DNA from: Thermoplasmatales archaeon
GTDB taxonomy: Archaea; Thermoplasmatota; Thermoplasmata; Thermoplasmatales; Thermoplasmataceae
DNA: 64,000 bases
Assembly (NCBI GenBank): GCA_014874365.1
Contig: JACWAH010000026.1
Location: 89,649-153,648, forward strand
Direction of reading: 5' to 3'
How positions within the stretch are numbered: the stretch's first letter is position 1; the number at the start of each line of letters is the position of its first letter. The position numbers and the translations under genes are program-made. Below, one piece after another: positions 17,698 to 27,289 of the stretch. Below the pieces are notes generated by a model. That model was not told the origin of the DNA. It saw only the letters and a list, made by a program, of their open reading frames with translations, and did not search any database.

Positions 17698-20550
17698 TCA
17701 GATCACCACCTTAACGTTACTGACGACATAAAATGTAGTTATATTAAGCGCTTGCACATCTGATATTCCAAGACCGTTGCGGATGAGGAGCGACAACGAT
17801 TCACTACTGGAAATCTGCATAGGTTTACTGAGATTGATTATTGTAGCCGAGTATCCGTTTAAGGTTGTTGGACCAAAGGACCCAACTGCAATATGTATAC
17901 CATTAATGTAGAGGTCAAAACTGGAGATATCAGCATTAAATATCAGGCTATAGAAAAATCCAGTTCCAAAATTGACTGTATAGGTTGCGTTTGCTGTCTT
18001 GTTGGTATTATCGAAAACTAGTGTTTTGAGTCCGAAGAGCAACGAGGAACTGGATATATTCAGGTAGACAGACCTATTCAAGGAGTTAGAGGAAAGAGAG
18101 AACGTGGTCGTGTTAACGACGACCTTTGAACCGTTATAGTAAATCCAGTCTGTTAATGTATAGGCGCCTGTGCTGCCATTTTCCGTCCAGTAATGAATTC
18201 CCGGCGAAACAAGATCACTTCCCTGCAACGATCCAGTGCTTGAAATATTGAACCCCCATTCGAAGGTGGAATTGCCAAAAACCAGAATTTGTTTTGGTAC
18301 AATAGCTACGTAAACCTGTTTCCCGTTTCCATTAATTGTGAAGGTGAAATTACTCATTTCGTACCCTGGATTGGAATAGCTGAAATTATAGATGCCGTTT
18401 GGAAGGGAGTAGGAATAATTTGTCGAATTAGACATAAATGAAATGGTGAAGTTGATTGGAACTGCAGAATTAGTAAGATTAAGGGTCTGTACTGGAACAG
18501 GGGAATTTGACACGCTGTTTCTCAGGAACAAGCTTACGGAAAATACCTGTCTCTCAGCAAGGTTAATGGTCAGGGTGGAGTTTGAAGTAACGGACAGATT
18601 CCTGACTCCAACACCCTGATATCTCTGACTCTCCGCCAGGATGGAAAATTTGCCAGAGAACCCCAGGTGTAGATAATAAAGACCACTGGAATCTGTTTGA
18701 ACTGCCTTGAAATAATACAGACCATCCGTCCCGATGTAGAGGCCAAACCATTGGCTGGCTAGCGATGCACTATTGTACTGGAACTGAATTGAAAGATTCA
18801 GAGTATCGTAATTATAAGTCATGGAATCAGAACTGATGTTCCCCGCAAGTTGAGCGGGGGTAAGCCCCTGAATGCCTTCTGTATTAGAACTACTTATCTT
18901 GGAAAACCCGGTAGATGGGATCAACACAGGTACGATGTGAAAAGTGATAAAGTTATTAAGTTTCAATTCCGAAGCGCTAATGTAAGTATAGTTGCGCTCA
19001 TATCCTGGACCAGAAGCCACCAGGGTGTAATTCCCTATGATCAAATATAGTGAAATGGTACCATTAGATGAGTAATAAGTACCTGAAACAGTCTCAGTTC
19101 CGTTAGATGGACCCCTGAAGTCTATAGTTGAATTCTGTACATTCCTGTTCAGGAGTGAATTCTGAATGCTTCCATTCAACTGGATAATCGAACCGGATCG
19201 AGCGAATAGGTCCACGTTGTATACTGTTACTGGACTGTTTATGGTTATATTCGCTGTCTTCAGCGGATAAGTTAGATATGTGCTGATCAGGAATTTATAC
19301 ACTCCCTGGTACCCCAGTCCGAGGGCGTACCATCCGGTTGAATTTGTTTTAACGGTTTTACCAAAGAACGAGCCGTTAACGGACAGGTAGAAGGATATGT
19401 TGACCTCGCTGAGGTATACAACCCTGTTACCAGTTGCAGTTGTACTGACCCTTCCTTCGAGCAAATAATTCCCACTCCTGGAATAATTGACAGTAGAAGA
19501 GTTGTTTCCCAGCCAGTTTTGCAAAGAAGTACCATTTACAGTATAGTTGGTTCCATTGAGGGAATTGTTGTTCCCGCCAAATGGATTTGCAATATGCAGG
19601 GTAACATTAAAGTTAGTAATGTTTCCGATTATATTTAGAAATGTGTAATTTGTTGCATAGCCGGGATGGTAAAAGGAGAGTACATTGACTCCTCGAGTCA
19701 CGGTAATGTTGTAAGCACCGGTGTTCGTTGAATAGGTTGATTTGGTGTTTGCACTGTCAAATACATGAGTGTTTGATATTGGCACCTTTGACGTATCAAA
19801 TACATGACCGGAAACAGAGAAGTTGTTGACTAATGGTGATACTACAAACACCAGACCCGTTAGATCGTTCCCTTTGACAACCAAGAATCTTGGAGCCGGG
19901 GTCGGATTATATCCTGGGTAACCTATCGTTATGGCATAGGTATCATTGTACATTATCAGTGAGAAGGCACCTCCCGTAGAAGTCACTGTTTCTGCATCGT
20001 AAAAGAAGCCAACTGCATGAAAAATGGCACCAGACAATGCTTGCCCACTGGAAGAATCAATAACTCCATGAACTTTGTAATTCGTAGCAACAGAGAAAGA
20101 CAGGTTTGCCCAAACAACCAGTGGTGTCAGGGTAAGGGTCTTGTACACTGTCTTGTAATTGGGAATCTTGAAGGCGAAAGTTCCTGTTCCCGCGTAAAGG
20201 GCGTCAAACGCAAAAAACCCGGTTTTATTCGTGATCGTCTTGGCAGTTGCAGGGTATATTGTAATGGCAATCATCTGCCCTTCGATTAGATTCCCTGTGA
20301 CAGAAGAGGACGCATATCCTTCAATTGTGACGTTTGCTTTTTCTGTGGGCGCAAAATTAGAAAGATTAGTGGTATTAGCCCCAAAATATCCAAGCGGAGG
20401 TATTTGGGGTGTAGTTCCTCCAAAGAAATCCTGATTAATTACCTGTACTGTAGCATTAGGGTCGTAAGGGTAGACTACGGGAAATTGGGTAAGCAGGATT
20501 ACCAGTAAAACGATAGCTACAGCAATAGCCACGACGGGCTTTTTCTCCAT
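17698..20550 (-). CDS. Large surface protein with carboxypeptidase-regulatory-like repeats
   Basis: 950 residues. An N-terminal hydrophobic segment (about 7-24) could be a signal or anchor. The rest is rich in Asn, Ser, Thr, Tyr and Gly and consists of repeated beta-sandwich units of the carboxypeptidase regulatory-like type, each with a GxV-type start, an Asn-Thr-Gly-turn and a final 'PGY' strand (examples near 150-215, 245-315, 355-450). Many N-x-S/T sites suggest glycosylation. No C-terminal anchor is seen. It heads the cluster with MoxR and DUF58. A TATA-like TTAAATAAA lies about 30 bases before the ATG at 20550. It is probably exported and cell-surface exposed; ligand unknown. Confidence 0.82.
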   Translation of the reverse strand: MEKKPVVAIAVAIVLLVILLTQFPVVYPYDPNATVQVINQDFFGGTTPQIPPLGYFGANTTNLSNFAPTEKANVTIEGYASSSVTGNLIEGQMIAITIYPATAKTITNKTGFFAFDALYAGTGTFAFKIPNYKTVYKTLTLTPLVVWANLSFSVATNYKVHGVIDSSSGQALSGAIFHAVGFFYDAETVTSTGGAFSLIMYNDTYAITIGYPGYNPTPAPRFLVVKGNDLTGLVFVVSPLVNNFSVSGHVFDTSKVPISNTHVFDSANTKSTYSTNTGAYNITVTRGVNVLSFYHPGYATNYTFLNIIGNITNFNVTLHIANPFGGNNNSLNGTNYTVNGTSLQNWLGNNSSTVNYSRSGNYLLEGRVSTTATGNRVVYLSEVNISFYLSVNGSFFGKTVKTNSTGWYALGLGYQGVYKFLISTYLTYPLKTANITINSPVTVYNVDLFARSGSIIQLNGSIQNSLLNRNVQNSTIDFRGPSNGTETVSGTYYSSNGTISLYLIIGNYTLVASGPGYERNYTYISASELKLNNFITFHIVPVLIPSTGFSKISSSNTEGIQGLTPAQLAGNISSDSMTYNYDTLNLSIQFQYNSASLASQWFGLYIGTDGLYYFKAVQTDSSGLYYLHLGFSGKFSILAESQRYQGVGVRNLSVTSNSTLTINLAERQVFSVSLFLRNSVSNSPVPVQTLNLTNSAVPINFTISFMSNSTNYSYSLPNGIYNFSYSNPGYEMSNFTFTINGNGKQVYVAIVPKQILVFGNSTFEWGFNISSTGSLQGSDLVSPGIHYWTENGSTGAYTLTDWIYYNGSKVVVNTTTFSLSSNSLNRSVYLNISSSSLLFGLKTLVFDNTNKTANATYTVNFGTGFFYSLIFNADISSFDLYINGIHIAVGSFGPTTLNGYSATIINLSKPMQISSSESLSLLIRNGLGISDVQALNITTFYVVSNVKVVI

Positions 20551-20788
20551 TAGTTAAATAAGACTCAGCTTTATTTAACAGTTGTGAGATTATTTGCACA
20601 GTTGAATGAATATTAAAGCTGGACGCAAATCTTCTCTTTACCTCACTCCGGGATGATATCCTGCATCATGTAGCTTCCCTTGTCTAATAACAGGATAAAA
20701 GTCATTCAACAAATTAGAAGTCATCTTCCCGTAACGTTGAATATTGTGCATGGTGAAAGCGAATAAATTCACTGCTGGTGGACGGGAT

Positions 20789-20805
20789 TATTACTCATAG
20801 TAATA
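20789..20805 (+). promoter_or_regulatory. Inverted repeat upstream of the MetE-like gene (operator candidate)
   Basis: TATTACT-CAT-AGTAATA is a perfect 7-base inverted repeat with a three-base spacer. It lies just before a TATA-like TTAATCTTTA at about 20816-20825 and 44 bases before the ATG of the methyltransferase gene, the normal place for a transcription factor site in archaea. The surrounding 298-base divergent region (20551-20848) holds no gene. Binding protein unknown. Confidence 0.45.
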
Positions 20806-20848
20806 CTGAAACACTTAATCTTTATCTGGAATAATAAATGAAGATTTA

Positions 20849-22006
20849 ATGTCAATTAAAACCACTATGACTGGCAGCTTCTTTAGAAGCGAGAAAATTT
20901 TGTCCTTGCTAAGAGATTCACCGACTGGCGAAATCGATTCTGAATTCCATGAAGACGTTTTAAAGGCTGAAAGAGAAGCTATCAGGGATCAGATGCACCC
21001 GATGGGTCAGAGCCCTGGACTGAATTGGGTAAGCAATGGTGAACAGAGAAAAAGCGGTTATACTACGTTTCTCCCCAATAGATTCACTGGTTTTTCTAAA
21101 ACTGAAAGAGCTCTCCCTGAGCTGTCCGAAGAATTCTTCAGGGAACTCGCTGAGGCGAATCCAATTATAGTCGCTGCATTAAGGGAGAACTCACCACTGT
21201 CCTCTGCAAAGATAACGGACCGGCTCACGTATACTGGTTCCGAACTTGCAAAGAGCGAGGCGCTGGATGCAAGGGGCCTGGCAAAAAAAGAGGGAGCGGA
21301 GCGGATATTTGTGCCTTCACCTTCACCCGGAGTTATTACGATTTTTTATCCAAATCCCGGTATTTATAAAGATCACACAGATTTTCTATTTTCTCTCTCA
21401 AAAGAACTTAGGAAAGAATATACTTCAATACTTTCAGTTGATGGAGTGGACCTCCAGATTGACGCACCGGATCTTGCAATGTCCAAAAGCATAGGAGTAA
21501 AATGGGACAAAGATTTTTATGAAGCTGTTTCGGAACACGTGGATGCCATAAACGAGGCAATTGCGGGTTTGCCTACAGAACGGATCAGGGTCCACTATTG
21601 TTACGGAAATTACTCTTCGTCTCACCTTTTGGATCCGCCATTTGAAAAGATTTTACCAGAATTGCTCAGGCTAAAGGTTGGAACCATCGTCGGCGAGTTT
21701 TCCAATGCCAGGCATGAAGGCGATTCTGTAATACTAAGAAGATATGTTAAAGAAAATGGTTGGCCTTCCCGTCTGAAATACGCTGCAGGAGTGATAGATG
21801 TCAAGAGTCCATTTGTTGAGACTCCTGAGACCGTTGCCGTAAGGCTGGAAAGGATTTCCGGGATAGATGATATTGGCCCAGGGCGAACCATTGGTGGGAC
21901 GGATTGCGGTTTCGAAACCTTTGTCGGAATGGGAAATGTGCCAAAGAGCATTGGGCTAAACAAGTTGTCCTCGTTGGCGAAAGGGGCGAAACTTGTCGGT
22001 GAATAA
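20849..22006 (+). CDS. MetE-type (cobalamin-independent family) methyltransferase, core catalytic domain
   Basis: 385 residues corresponding to the C-terminal catalytic barrel of MetE only; the N-terminal MetE half is absent, as usual in archaea. The zinc ligands are seen as H249 and C251 (VHYCYG), E283 (GEFSNARHE) and C353 (TDCGFET), and the segment GVIDVKSPFVETPE is characteristic. It should transfer a methyl group to a thiol, most likely homocysteine to make methionine; archaeal core-MetE enzymes are thought to take methyl from a corrinoid protein rather than from folate. A related thiol methyltransferase is the alternative. The transcript is probably leaderless. Confidence 0.85.
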   Translation: MSIKTTMTGSFFRSEKILSLLRDSPTGEIDSEFHEDVLKAEREAIRDQMHPMGQSPGLNWVSNGEQRKSGYTTFLPNRFTGFSKTERALPELSEEFFRELAEANPIIVAALRENSPLSSAKITDRLTYTGSELAKSEALDARGLAKKEGAERIFVPSPSPGVITIFYPNPGIYKDHTDFLFSLSKELRKEYTSILSVDGVDLQIDAPDLAMSKSIGVKWDKDFYEAVSEHVDAINEAIAGLPTERIRVHYCYGNYSSSHLLDPPFEKILPELLRLKVGTIVGEFSNARHEGDSVILRRYVKENGWPSRLKYAAGVIDVKSPFVETPETVAVRLERISGIDDIGPGRTIGGTDCGFETFVGMGNVPKSIGLNKLSSLAKGAKLVGE

Positions 22007-22008
22007 AT

Positions 22009-23574
22009 TCAATTTCTTACTTTGACTGCAACTCCCTTTGAAAGTGACAGCATTGCGTCTCGGGGCATCTTTGCAACGCCAACCCCCCTCACTTCTCCAG
22101 AATGATGGATCACAACTTCGTCCTCCTGCCTTATTCCATCCGAGGTTCCTGTGATTCCCACTGCATAAATATTGGATGTGGGTTTAAAATCATCAATTTC
22201 AATGAGATTCTTTCCAGCTTCTGAAAAATAATGTGCTGCGTTCTTTGTTATTGTTAATTTTCCGCGATCAGGGACCACCACGAAATTGACTTTGTTATCT
22301 AGCAGTACTTGCTCCAGATTGTAACTCCTTATCACTTTTATGTCTTTAGAGATATCAGGGAACCAGCTGCCAAATTGCAGCCTGAGTTTACTGACAATAT
22401 TCCAGTGCGAAGACGGTACTGCTTTTTCCTTCAAATTACTGACTTCCATTCTCAACCTTTCCCTAAGAGTCGAAAGATCAGAATCATTACTGTGATTTCC
22501 CCAAATTATTTCGCTCTGTTCCAGCGTCTCAGAAATGAAATCATATTCTCTCGGAAGGAATGCTATGATACCGGAGTATTTTCCTTTCTTGATGTAAGAA
22601 TCCAGCATGCTGTTGATCATTAGCTTCTCATCGGTGCTCCAGTCTCCGGTGACTGGAACATCATAAAAAGAGGCGGGGTACATGTCTTCCAGTTCTCTTG
22701 GAACAATACCTAGAGGCGATGTAACAATAACTTCGTGTATATATTTCCTGAATGGATAAATCGCCTCGATAATTCTCCTGTGTGATTTTGAGAAGGAGTA
22801 TGGCTTTCTGGCAGAGCATGGGATCAGCAGCATCAGCTTATTGTTTTCTGGCTGTGAATACTCGCTTGATATGAAATTCCTGTATCTTACAATGTCCGGT
22901 CTGTTCAATGCCTGGCCATTATATGCGAAAATCTTGCCAGAGTAGGAAGGATACACGTCATTGCCCTGGGTATTCATTAATCGATCTGACATCCTCAGCA
23001 AAGCGATGGCTGTTGCAGAAAGCTGGCAGTTCTCTACAATGTTTCTTATCCCTAATGATTTTATGGATTCCCTCAGGACCCTTAAAGAGTTTTCAACAAA
23101 AACGCCGTTCTCCGTTTCCGTGTTTTCCTGCGACCTGGTAATTCCAAAAGGGCCGTAAACGATTCCATCTCTGGATTCCAGGCGAAGCTGGAAGTCGTCG
23201 AAAATAGATATTCCCAGATATACAAGTACAGGAATGAGGAACGGGTCGGATATTCCAGGAAGATACAGGATTTTCCTATACTTATTAGAAGAATGAACTT
23301 TCATGAGGTAATTGAAGAATGCTCTTGGTCTCCTGATTAATTGAGTTCCGTCCGTCAATACTAAAATATTATCAGATTCCTCATATAGAGGCGTGGGGTT
23401 GTCTGCATGAAACTCTGTCCTTGGAAGTGTAGGGAATACTTCGCCAAGAATATTGAGTTTACCAGACTCTTTTTTAATTTGCCCTTCCCTTGATCTCAAC
23501 ATGAGGGGATACTGATAACTGTCGTTGAGCGTTCCAGTTCTGGCCCAACCAAAGAAACCAATATCAAGTAACAC
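22009..23574 (-). CDS. arcS: Archaeosine synthase ArcS (TgtA2-like)
   Basis: 521 residues. The protein lacks an active tRNA-guanine transglycosylase site but has the ArcS-specific motif PCSARKPYSFSKSHRRI near residue 255 and a C-terminal PUA domain (about 445-521) ending in GVAVKVRN. ArcS helps convert preQ0 at position 15 of archaeal tRNA to archaeosine. The start is GTG at 23574. It is convergent with the methyltransferase gene (two-base gap) and diverges from csl4 across 98 bases. Confidence 0.9.
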   Translation of the reverse strand: MLLDIGFFGWARTGTLNDSYQYPLMLRSREGQIKKESGKLNILGEVFPTLPRTEFHADNPTPLYEESDNILVLTDGTQLIRRPRAFFNYLMKVHSSNKYRKILYLPGISDPFLIPVLVYLGISIFDDFQLRLESRDGIVYGPFGITRSQENTETENGVFVENSLRVLRESIKSLGIRNIVENCQLSATAIALLRMSDRLMNTQGNDVYPSYSGKIFAYNGQALNRPDIVRYRNFISSEYSQPENNKLMLLIPCSARKPYSFSKSHRRIIEAIYPFRKYIHEVIVTSPLGIVPRELEDMYPASFYDVPVTGDWSTDEKLMINSMLDSYIKKGKYSGIIAFLPREYDFISETLEQSEIIWGNHSNDSDLSTLRERLRMEVSNLKEKAVPSSHWNIVSKLRLQFGSWFPDISKDIKVIRSYNLEQVLLDNKVNFVVVPDRGKLTITKNAAHYFSEAGKNLIEIDDFKPTSNIYAVGITGTSDGIRQEDEVVIHHSGEVRGVGVAKMPRDAMLSLSKGVAVKVRN

Positions 23575-23672
23575 GGATGGAAATTAGTGCCGGTTAAATA
23601 ATGATACTGTCCTAGTAGATACTTAAGATTTAATACACGTTTATTCATCGTGACAGGAATAACGGTGGTTCA

Positions 23673-24281
23673 TTGTTAAGCAAACAGCCTGGAAAGACAC
23701 CAGACACATATGTTTTGCCCGGGGATGAAGTTGGGATATCTGAAGAATACGTACCTGGTAGAAACGTGGCTGATGAGGAAGGAAAACTCTATTCACTTGC
23801 ATTTGGAAGAATCCAGAAAGACGACAAGAGACTGATTCTCTCTGTCAAGACAGGAAAGGAGAAGCTCAGGCCAAGAACCGGAGATATTGTCTTTGGGCAG
23901 GTAATCCGGGATTCTAAAGGAGTACAGACAGTCAGGGTTGGAGGATATGCCGATAAACAGGGAGACCTGCATGAGATTGATTTTACCGGCTTGATAAGAG
24001 AACCAAGAGGAAGAAGAGATGACAGGATTTTGCCAATTCTGGTGGGAGATTACGTTCGGGCTAAGATTATAAGGGAGGGAGATGTCCCGGAACTTGGAAT
24101 TTTATCTCCAAATCTTGGCGTGGTAATGGCACTCTGCTCCAACTGCAGGACTCCATTGATAAGGGACCCGCCAGGACTTAAGTGTCCTAATTGCGATTAC
24201 AAGGAACAGAGAAAGATTGCAAGTGATTATGGTATCGTTTTATTGCCCCGCGAGGGAGGTGTAGAAGCTGGCAGCAGGTAG
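23673..24281 (+). CDS. csl4: Exosome subunit Csl4
   Basis: 202 residues. An N-terminal domain (PGDEVGISEEYVPGRN) is followed by an S1 RNA-binding domain (about 65-145) and a C-terminal zinc ribbon with C-x2-C pairs (CSNC and CPNC). Csl4 forms part of the cap of the archaeal exosome and feeds RNA to the Rrp41/Rrp42 ring. The start is TTG at 23673, preceded by GGTGG at 23664-23668. It heads a small operon with a short ORF and an Lsm gene. Confidence 0.92.
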   Translation: MLSKQPGKTPDTYVLPGDEVGISEEYVPGRNVADEEGKLYSLAFGRIQKDDKRLILSVKTGKEKLRPRTGDIVFGQVIRDSKGVQTVRVGGYADKQGDLHEIDFTGLIREPRGRRDDRILPILVGDYVRAKIIREGDVPELGILSPNLGVVMALCSNCRTPLIRDPPGLKCPNCDYKEQRKIASDYGIVLLPREGGVEAGSR

Positions 24282-24300
24282 GTTAAACGACTACGAAAAA

Positions 24301-24420
24301 ATGAATACAGAATTAACCCACATGCGGAAAGAGATAGATGACATGAAGGAAGTCATCAAAGGGCTAATACGAATCATAATGAGCAGGGAAGGAGATACGG
24401 AAGAAGAAGATTACAACTGA
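24301..24420 (+). CDS. Small helical protein between csl4 and lsm
   Basis: A 39-residue ORF from ATG 24301 to TGA 24420, rich in Met, Lys, Glu and Ile, predicted to be one helix with an acidic tail (EEEDYN). The frame stays open upstream to 24265, and a GGGAGGT site at 24254-24260 stands seven bases before a CTG at 24268; a CTG start would give 50 residues and overlap csl4 by 14 bases. It fills the gap between csl4 and lsm, whose start is nine bases after its stop, so it is probably translated. No homologue is recognised. Confidence 0.55.
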   Translation: MNTELTHMRKEIDDMKEVIKGLIRIIMSREGDTEEEDYN

Positions 24421-24429
24421 GGTTTAAAG

Positions 24430-24642
24430 ATGCTACCTAACAAGATGCTCGAAGAAAATCTAAACAAGAAAGTTTCAATACTGCTTAAGGACAATACACT
24501 GCTCGAAGGCACTCTCTCTGGGTTTGACGACTATATGAACATGGTTCTGGCCGATGTCGAGGAAAACGGCGAGAACACCACAAGAAAGGTGGGCACAATT
24601 GTGGTCCGCGGCAGCAATGTAGTACGGGTCGTCCAGAAATAA
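24430..24642 (+). CDS. Archaeal Lsm (Sm-like) RNA-binding protein
   Basis: 70 residues, complete Sm fold. The Sm1 motif is seen in LKDNTLLEGTLSGFDDYMNMVL and the Sm2 motif in GTIVVRGSNVVRV. Such proteins form heptameric rings that bind U-rich RNA. GAGGTTT just upstream of the ATG can act as a ribosome binding site. It is the third gene of an RNA-related operon with csl4. A T-rich stretch about 30 bases after the stop could be the terminator. Confidence 0.95.
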   Translation: MLPNKMLEENLNKKVSILLKDNTLLEGTLSGFDDYMNMVLADVEENGENTTRKVGTIVVRGSNVVRVVQK

Positions 24643-24738
24643 AAACTCGAAAGATAACCAGGCTATTTGTGAAAGAACTTTTTTAATACTTTCAGCTTAA
24701 GGCATTGCTAATGGGCTAGATTTATACCTTCTTTGAAT

Positions 24739-25794
24739 TTATTGCAGGAACCTTTTATCGATTTTTCCATATGATTCCAGAAGTTGCTTGACGGTGTTTT
24801 CAAGCGAATAATCTCCTGCAAATTTCACGAGGCTTTCGGGTGAATGCCTTACCTTCATGGCCTTGTTCACCGCGTCGATCAAACTTTCCTCTTCGTTAAA
24901 ATAAAAGGAATTATCCTTCAAAAACTCCCTGAATACGGGAATGTCGTTTACAAGTGTGTTGGTTCCACAGGCCATTGCTTCCACCGGAGGCATCCCTATA
25001 CCTTCGTCAATAGAGTGAAAGATGAAAAGATCTGAAGCAGAAACATAATCTCTTAGTAGGTTAAATTCAAGGTACCCAAGAATATGTATATTTTTGTTAT
25101 TTTTGGTAAATTGCTCAGCATAAGACACCTGTTTTGGCCAAATGTCTGTCCTCCCAATTATATAGAGATCCATTTCGCTTGAAGCTGCAAGTTCCGGCAG
25201 GATTTTGTTAAGCCTCTTCCTCGGATTGAAGTCTGTCAATAACACAAGGTGAATCTTATCATCTGCAGGATACGGGTTGTTTTGTGAACGATAGTATAAC
25301 CTGGAATCGATGTTGAAGTATACCACATCCACTCTTTCGGGATCGATGCCGAAGATATCAACAATATCAGATTTTACATGATTAGACACCGCAATGACTC
25401 TTTGCGTTTTAAGAGCCCTTCTTATGACCCTTTCTCCGTATAAACTATCAAATGGCAGGGTAGGGTACAACCTGGGGAATTTATGCCTGATTAGATCGTG
25501 GATAGTCACAACGTTCGTCCTTCGGGCCATCACATGAGGTGAAGTAGCGTGAACTATGCTGCCGATAACCTTTTTTCTGTAAGCTGAAAATTGCTGTGTT
25601 ACCCATCCTCCTACCGGCTTTCCAAAGATTACTGGCTGGAAGAATTTTACTGGGAACTCGTGTACGGTTATCCCAACAGATTGAAGCCCATTGACAAGAC
25701 TCCTGGAATACCTGTATACACCTGTCTTTTGAACAGGAGATTCGAAAACTATTGATACTTCGGGCAAGTCTTTCAATTGCCCCTCATGTTTCAC
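24739..25794 (-). CDS. Glycosyltransferase family 4 protein
   Basis: 351 residues with the GT-B fold. The N-terminal half contains VVTIHDLIRHKFPRLY and IAVSNHVKSDIVDIFG, and the C-terminal half has LTDFNPRKRLNKIL and the donor-binding EGIGMPPVEAMACG (E-x7-E type) near 265-278. It probably transfers a sugar from a nucleotide donor to a cell-surface lipid or glycan. The start is GTG at 25794. It is a lone gene convergent with lsm; the acceptor is unknown. Confidence 0.9.
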   Translation of the reverse strand: MKHEGQLKDLPEVSIVFESPVQKTGVYRYSRSLVNGLQSVGITVHEFPVKFFQPVIFGKPVGGWVTQQFSAYRKKVIGSIVHATSPHVMARRTNVVTIHDLIRHKFPRLYPTLPFDSLYGERVIRRALKTQRVIAVSNHVKSDIVDIFGIDPERVDVVYFNIDSRLYYRSQNNPYPADDKIHLVLLTDFNPRKRLNKILPELAASSEMDLYIIGRTDIWPKQVSYAEQFTKNNKNIHILGYLEFNLLRDYVSASDLFIFHSIDEGIGMPPVEAMACGTNTLVNDIPVFREFLKDNSFYFNEEESLIDAVNKAMKVRHSPESLVKFAGDYSLENTVKQLLESYGKIDKRFLQ

Positions 25795-26014
25795 TAGATA
25801 TTTTTAATTTAGCGGTTGCCGAATCGTAAACACTCATCTTGATTTTAGGAAATTCAGTTCAGGAAACCAGACTCAATGATTGTTTTATTAACAATATTCC
25901 AAGGTTATCCAGTTTATCCTATTAATCCGGAGGGCTAATTATATTAGCTTAATGTGTTAAATAGTGATCGACGATTCACTATAGACCCATTTCGGGTTAT
26001 AATATGGTGGTAAA

Positions 26015-27277
26015 ATGCCAAACAACGTTATAGAAGATTTGGACCCTTTTGATATAGCAGTAAAGCAACTTGAGAAAGCCGCAAAAGTGATTAATCTTGA
26101 TAAGCAGGCACTGGAAATCCTGAGGGAACCTATGCAAATACTAACAGTTAGGCTTCCAATAAAGATGGATTCCGGGAAAACACAAGTTTTCACTGGCTTT
26201 AGAGTCCATTATAACAGTGCAAGGGGACCTGTTAAGGGAGGAATAAGATTTCACCCGCAGGAGACAATCTCAACTGTGAAAGCTCTTGCAGCCTGGATGA
26301 CGTGGAAAACTGCAATTGCGGATATCCCACTTGGCGGAGCGAAAGGCGGAATTATTTGCGATCCAAAGAAATTGAGCGTTGGAGAATTGGAAAGACTCAG
26401 CAGAGGATATGTCAGATCCCTTGGCGAATATATAGGCCCGGAAGTGGACATACCTGCACCTGACGTTTATACTACTCCCCAGATCATGGCCTGGATGATG
26501 GATGAATACGAGACAATAGTTAGAAGATCATCACCTGGAGTCATCACGGGTAAGCCTCTAGAAATTGGAGGTTCCCTCGGAAGAGGAGATGCAACAGCAA
26601 GAGGCGGAATGTTCGTTCTTAGGGAAGCAGCAAAGAGAAAGAATGTGGACCTTTCAAAGGCTCGCGTAGCCATTCAGGGATTCGGAAACGCTGGACAGTT
26701 CGCAATTAAACTGGTGAAGGAGTTATTCAATTCCAAGGTAGTAGCCATTTCCGACACAAAGGGTGGAATCTTTCTGGAAAGTGGAATCGATTATGAGAAA
26801 CTCCTTGCACATAAGAAAAAGACAGGATCCGTCATAGGCTTCCCTGGTAGCAAACAGATAACAAACGAGGAGCTTCTCGAGTTGCCCGTAGATGTTCTTA
26901 TCCCTGCAGCAATCGAAAACCAGCTCACGGAAAAGAATGCGAGCAAAATAAAAGCCAAGATAATCCTTGAACTTGCAAATGGACCGACTACCCCTGGAGC
27001 GGATGAGGTTTTCTACAAGAATGGAGTTGTACTTCTGCCAGACTTCCTTGCAAATTCCGGAGGAGTCATAGTTTCCTACTTCGAGTGGACTCAGAATGTT
27101 TCCGGATACTACTGGGACATTGACGAAGTTTACAGCAGGCTGGACAAGAAATTGACTCTAGCTGCCAAGGAAGTCCTGGATGCATCGGAAAAGCTCAAAA
27201 TAGACACTAGAACCGCAGCTTATACGATTTCTATAAAGAGAGTCGCTGACGCAATGAAGGCAAGGGGTTGGTATTAA
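26015..27277 (+). CDS. gdhA: Glutamate dehydrogenase
   Basis: 420 residues, the length of archaeal hexameric GDH. The enzyme interconverts glutamate and 2-oxoglutarate plus ammonia. Visible signatures are [11 protein letters not shown], the catalytic-Lys segment [19 protein letters not shown] and the Rossmann motif [17 protein letters not shown] site at 26006-26010 precedes the ATG by four bases. The 220 bases upstream hold TATA-like stretches. It links amino-acid catabolism with the P5C dehydrogenase and arginine deiminase genes in this window. Confidence 0.96.
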   Translation: MPNNVIEDLDPFDIAVKQLEKAAKVINLDKQALEILREPMQILTVRLPIKMDSGKTQVFTGFRVHYNSARGPVKGGIRFHPQETISTVKALAAWMTWKTAIADIPLGGAKGGIICDPKKLSVGELERLSRGYVRSLGEYIGPEVDIPAPDVYTTPQIMAWMMDEYETIVRRSSPGVITGKPLEIGGSLGRGDATARGGMFVLREAAKRKNVDLSKARVAIQGFGNAGQFAIKLVKELFNSKVVAISDTKGGIFLESGIDYEKLLAHKKKTGSVIGFPGSKQITNEELLELPVDVLIPAAIENQLTEKNASKIKAKIILELANGPTTPGADEVFYKNGVVLLPDFLANSGGVIVSYFEWTQNVSGYYWDIDEVYSRLDKKLTLAAKEVLDASEKLKIDTRTAAYTISIKRVADAMKARGWY

Positions 27278-27282
27278 CCCCC

Positions 27283-27289
27283 TTTTTTT
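27283..27289 (+). terminator. Poly-T terminator after gdhA
   Basis: Seven consecutive T residues, followed after one A by five more, begin six bases after the gdhA stop codon. Runs of T on the coding strand are the usual intrinsic termination signal in archaea. The run slightly overlaps the 3' end of the convergent pheS gene. Confidence 0.55.
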
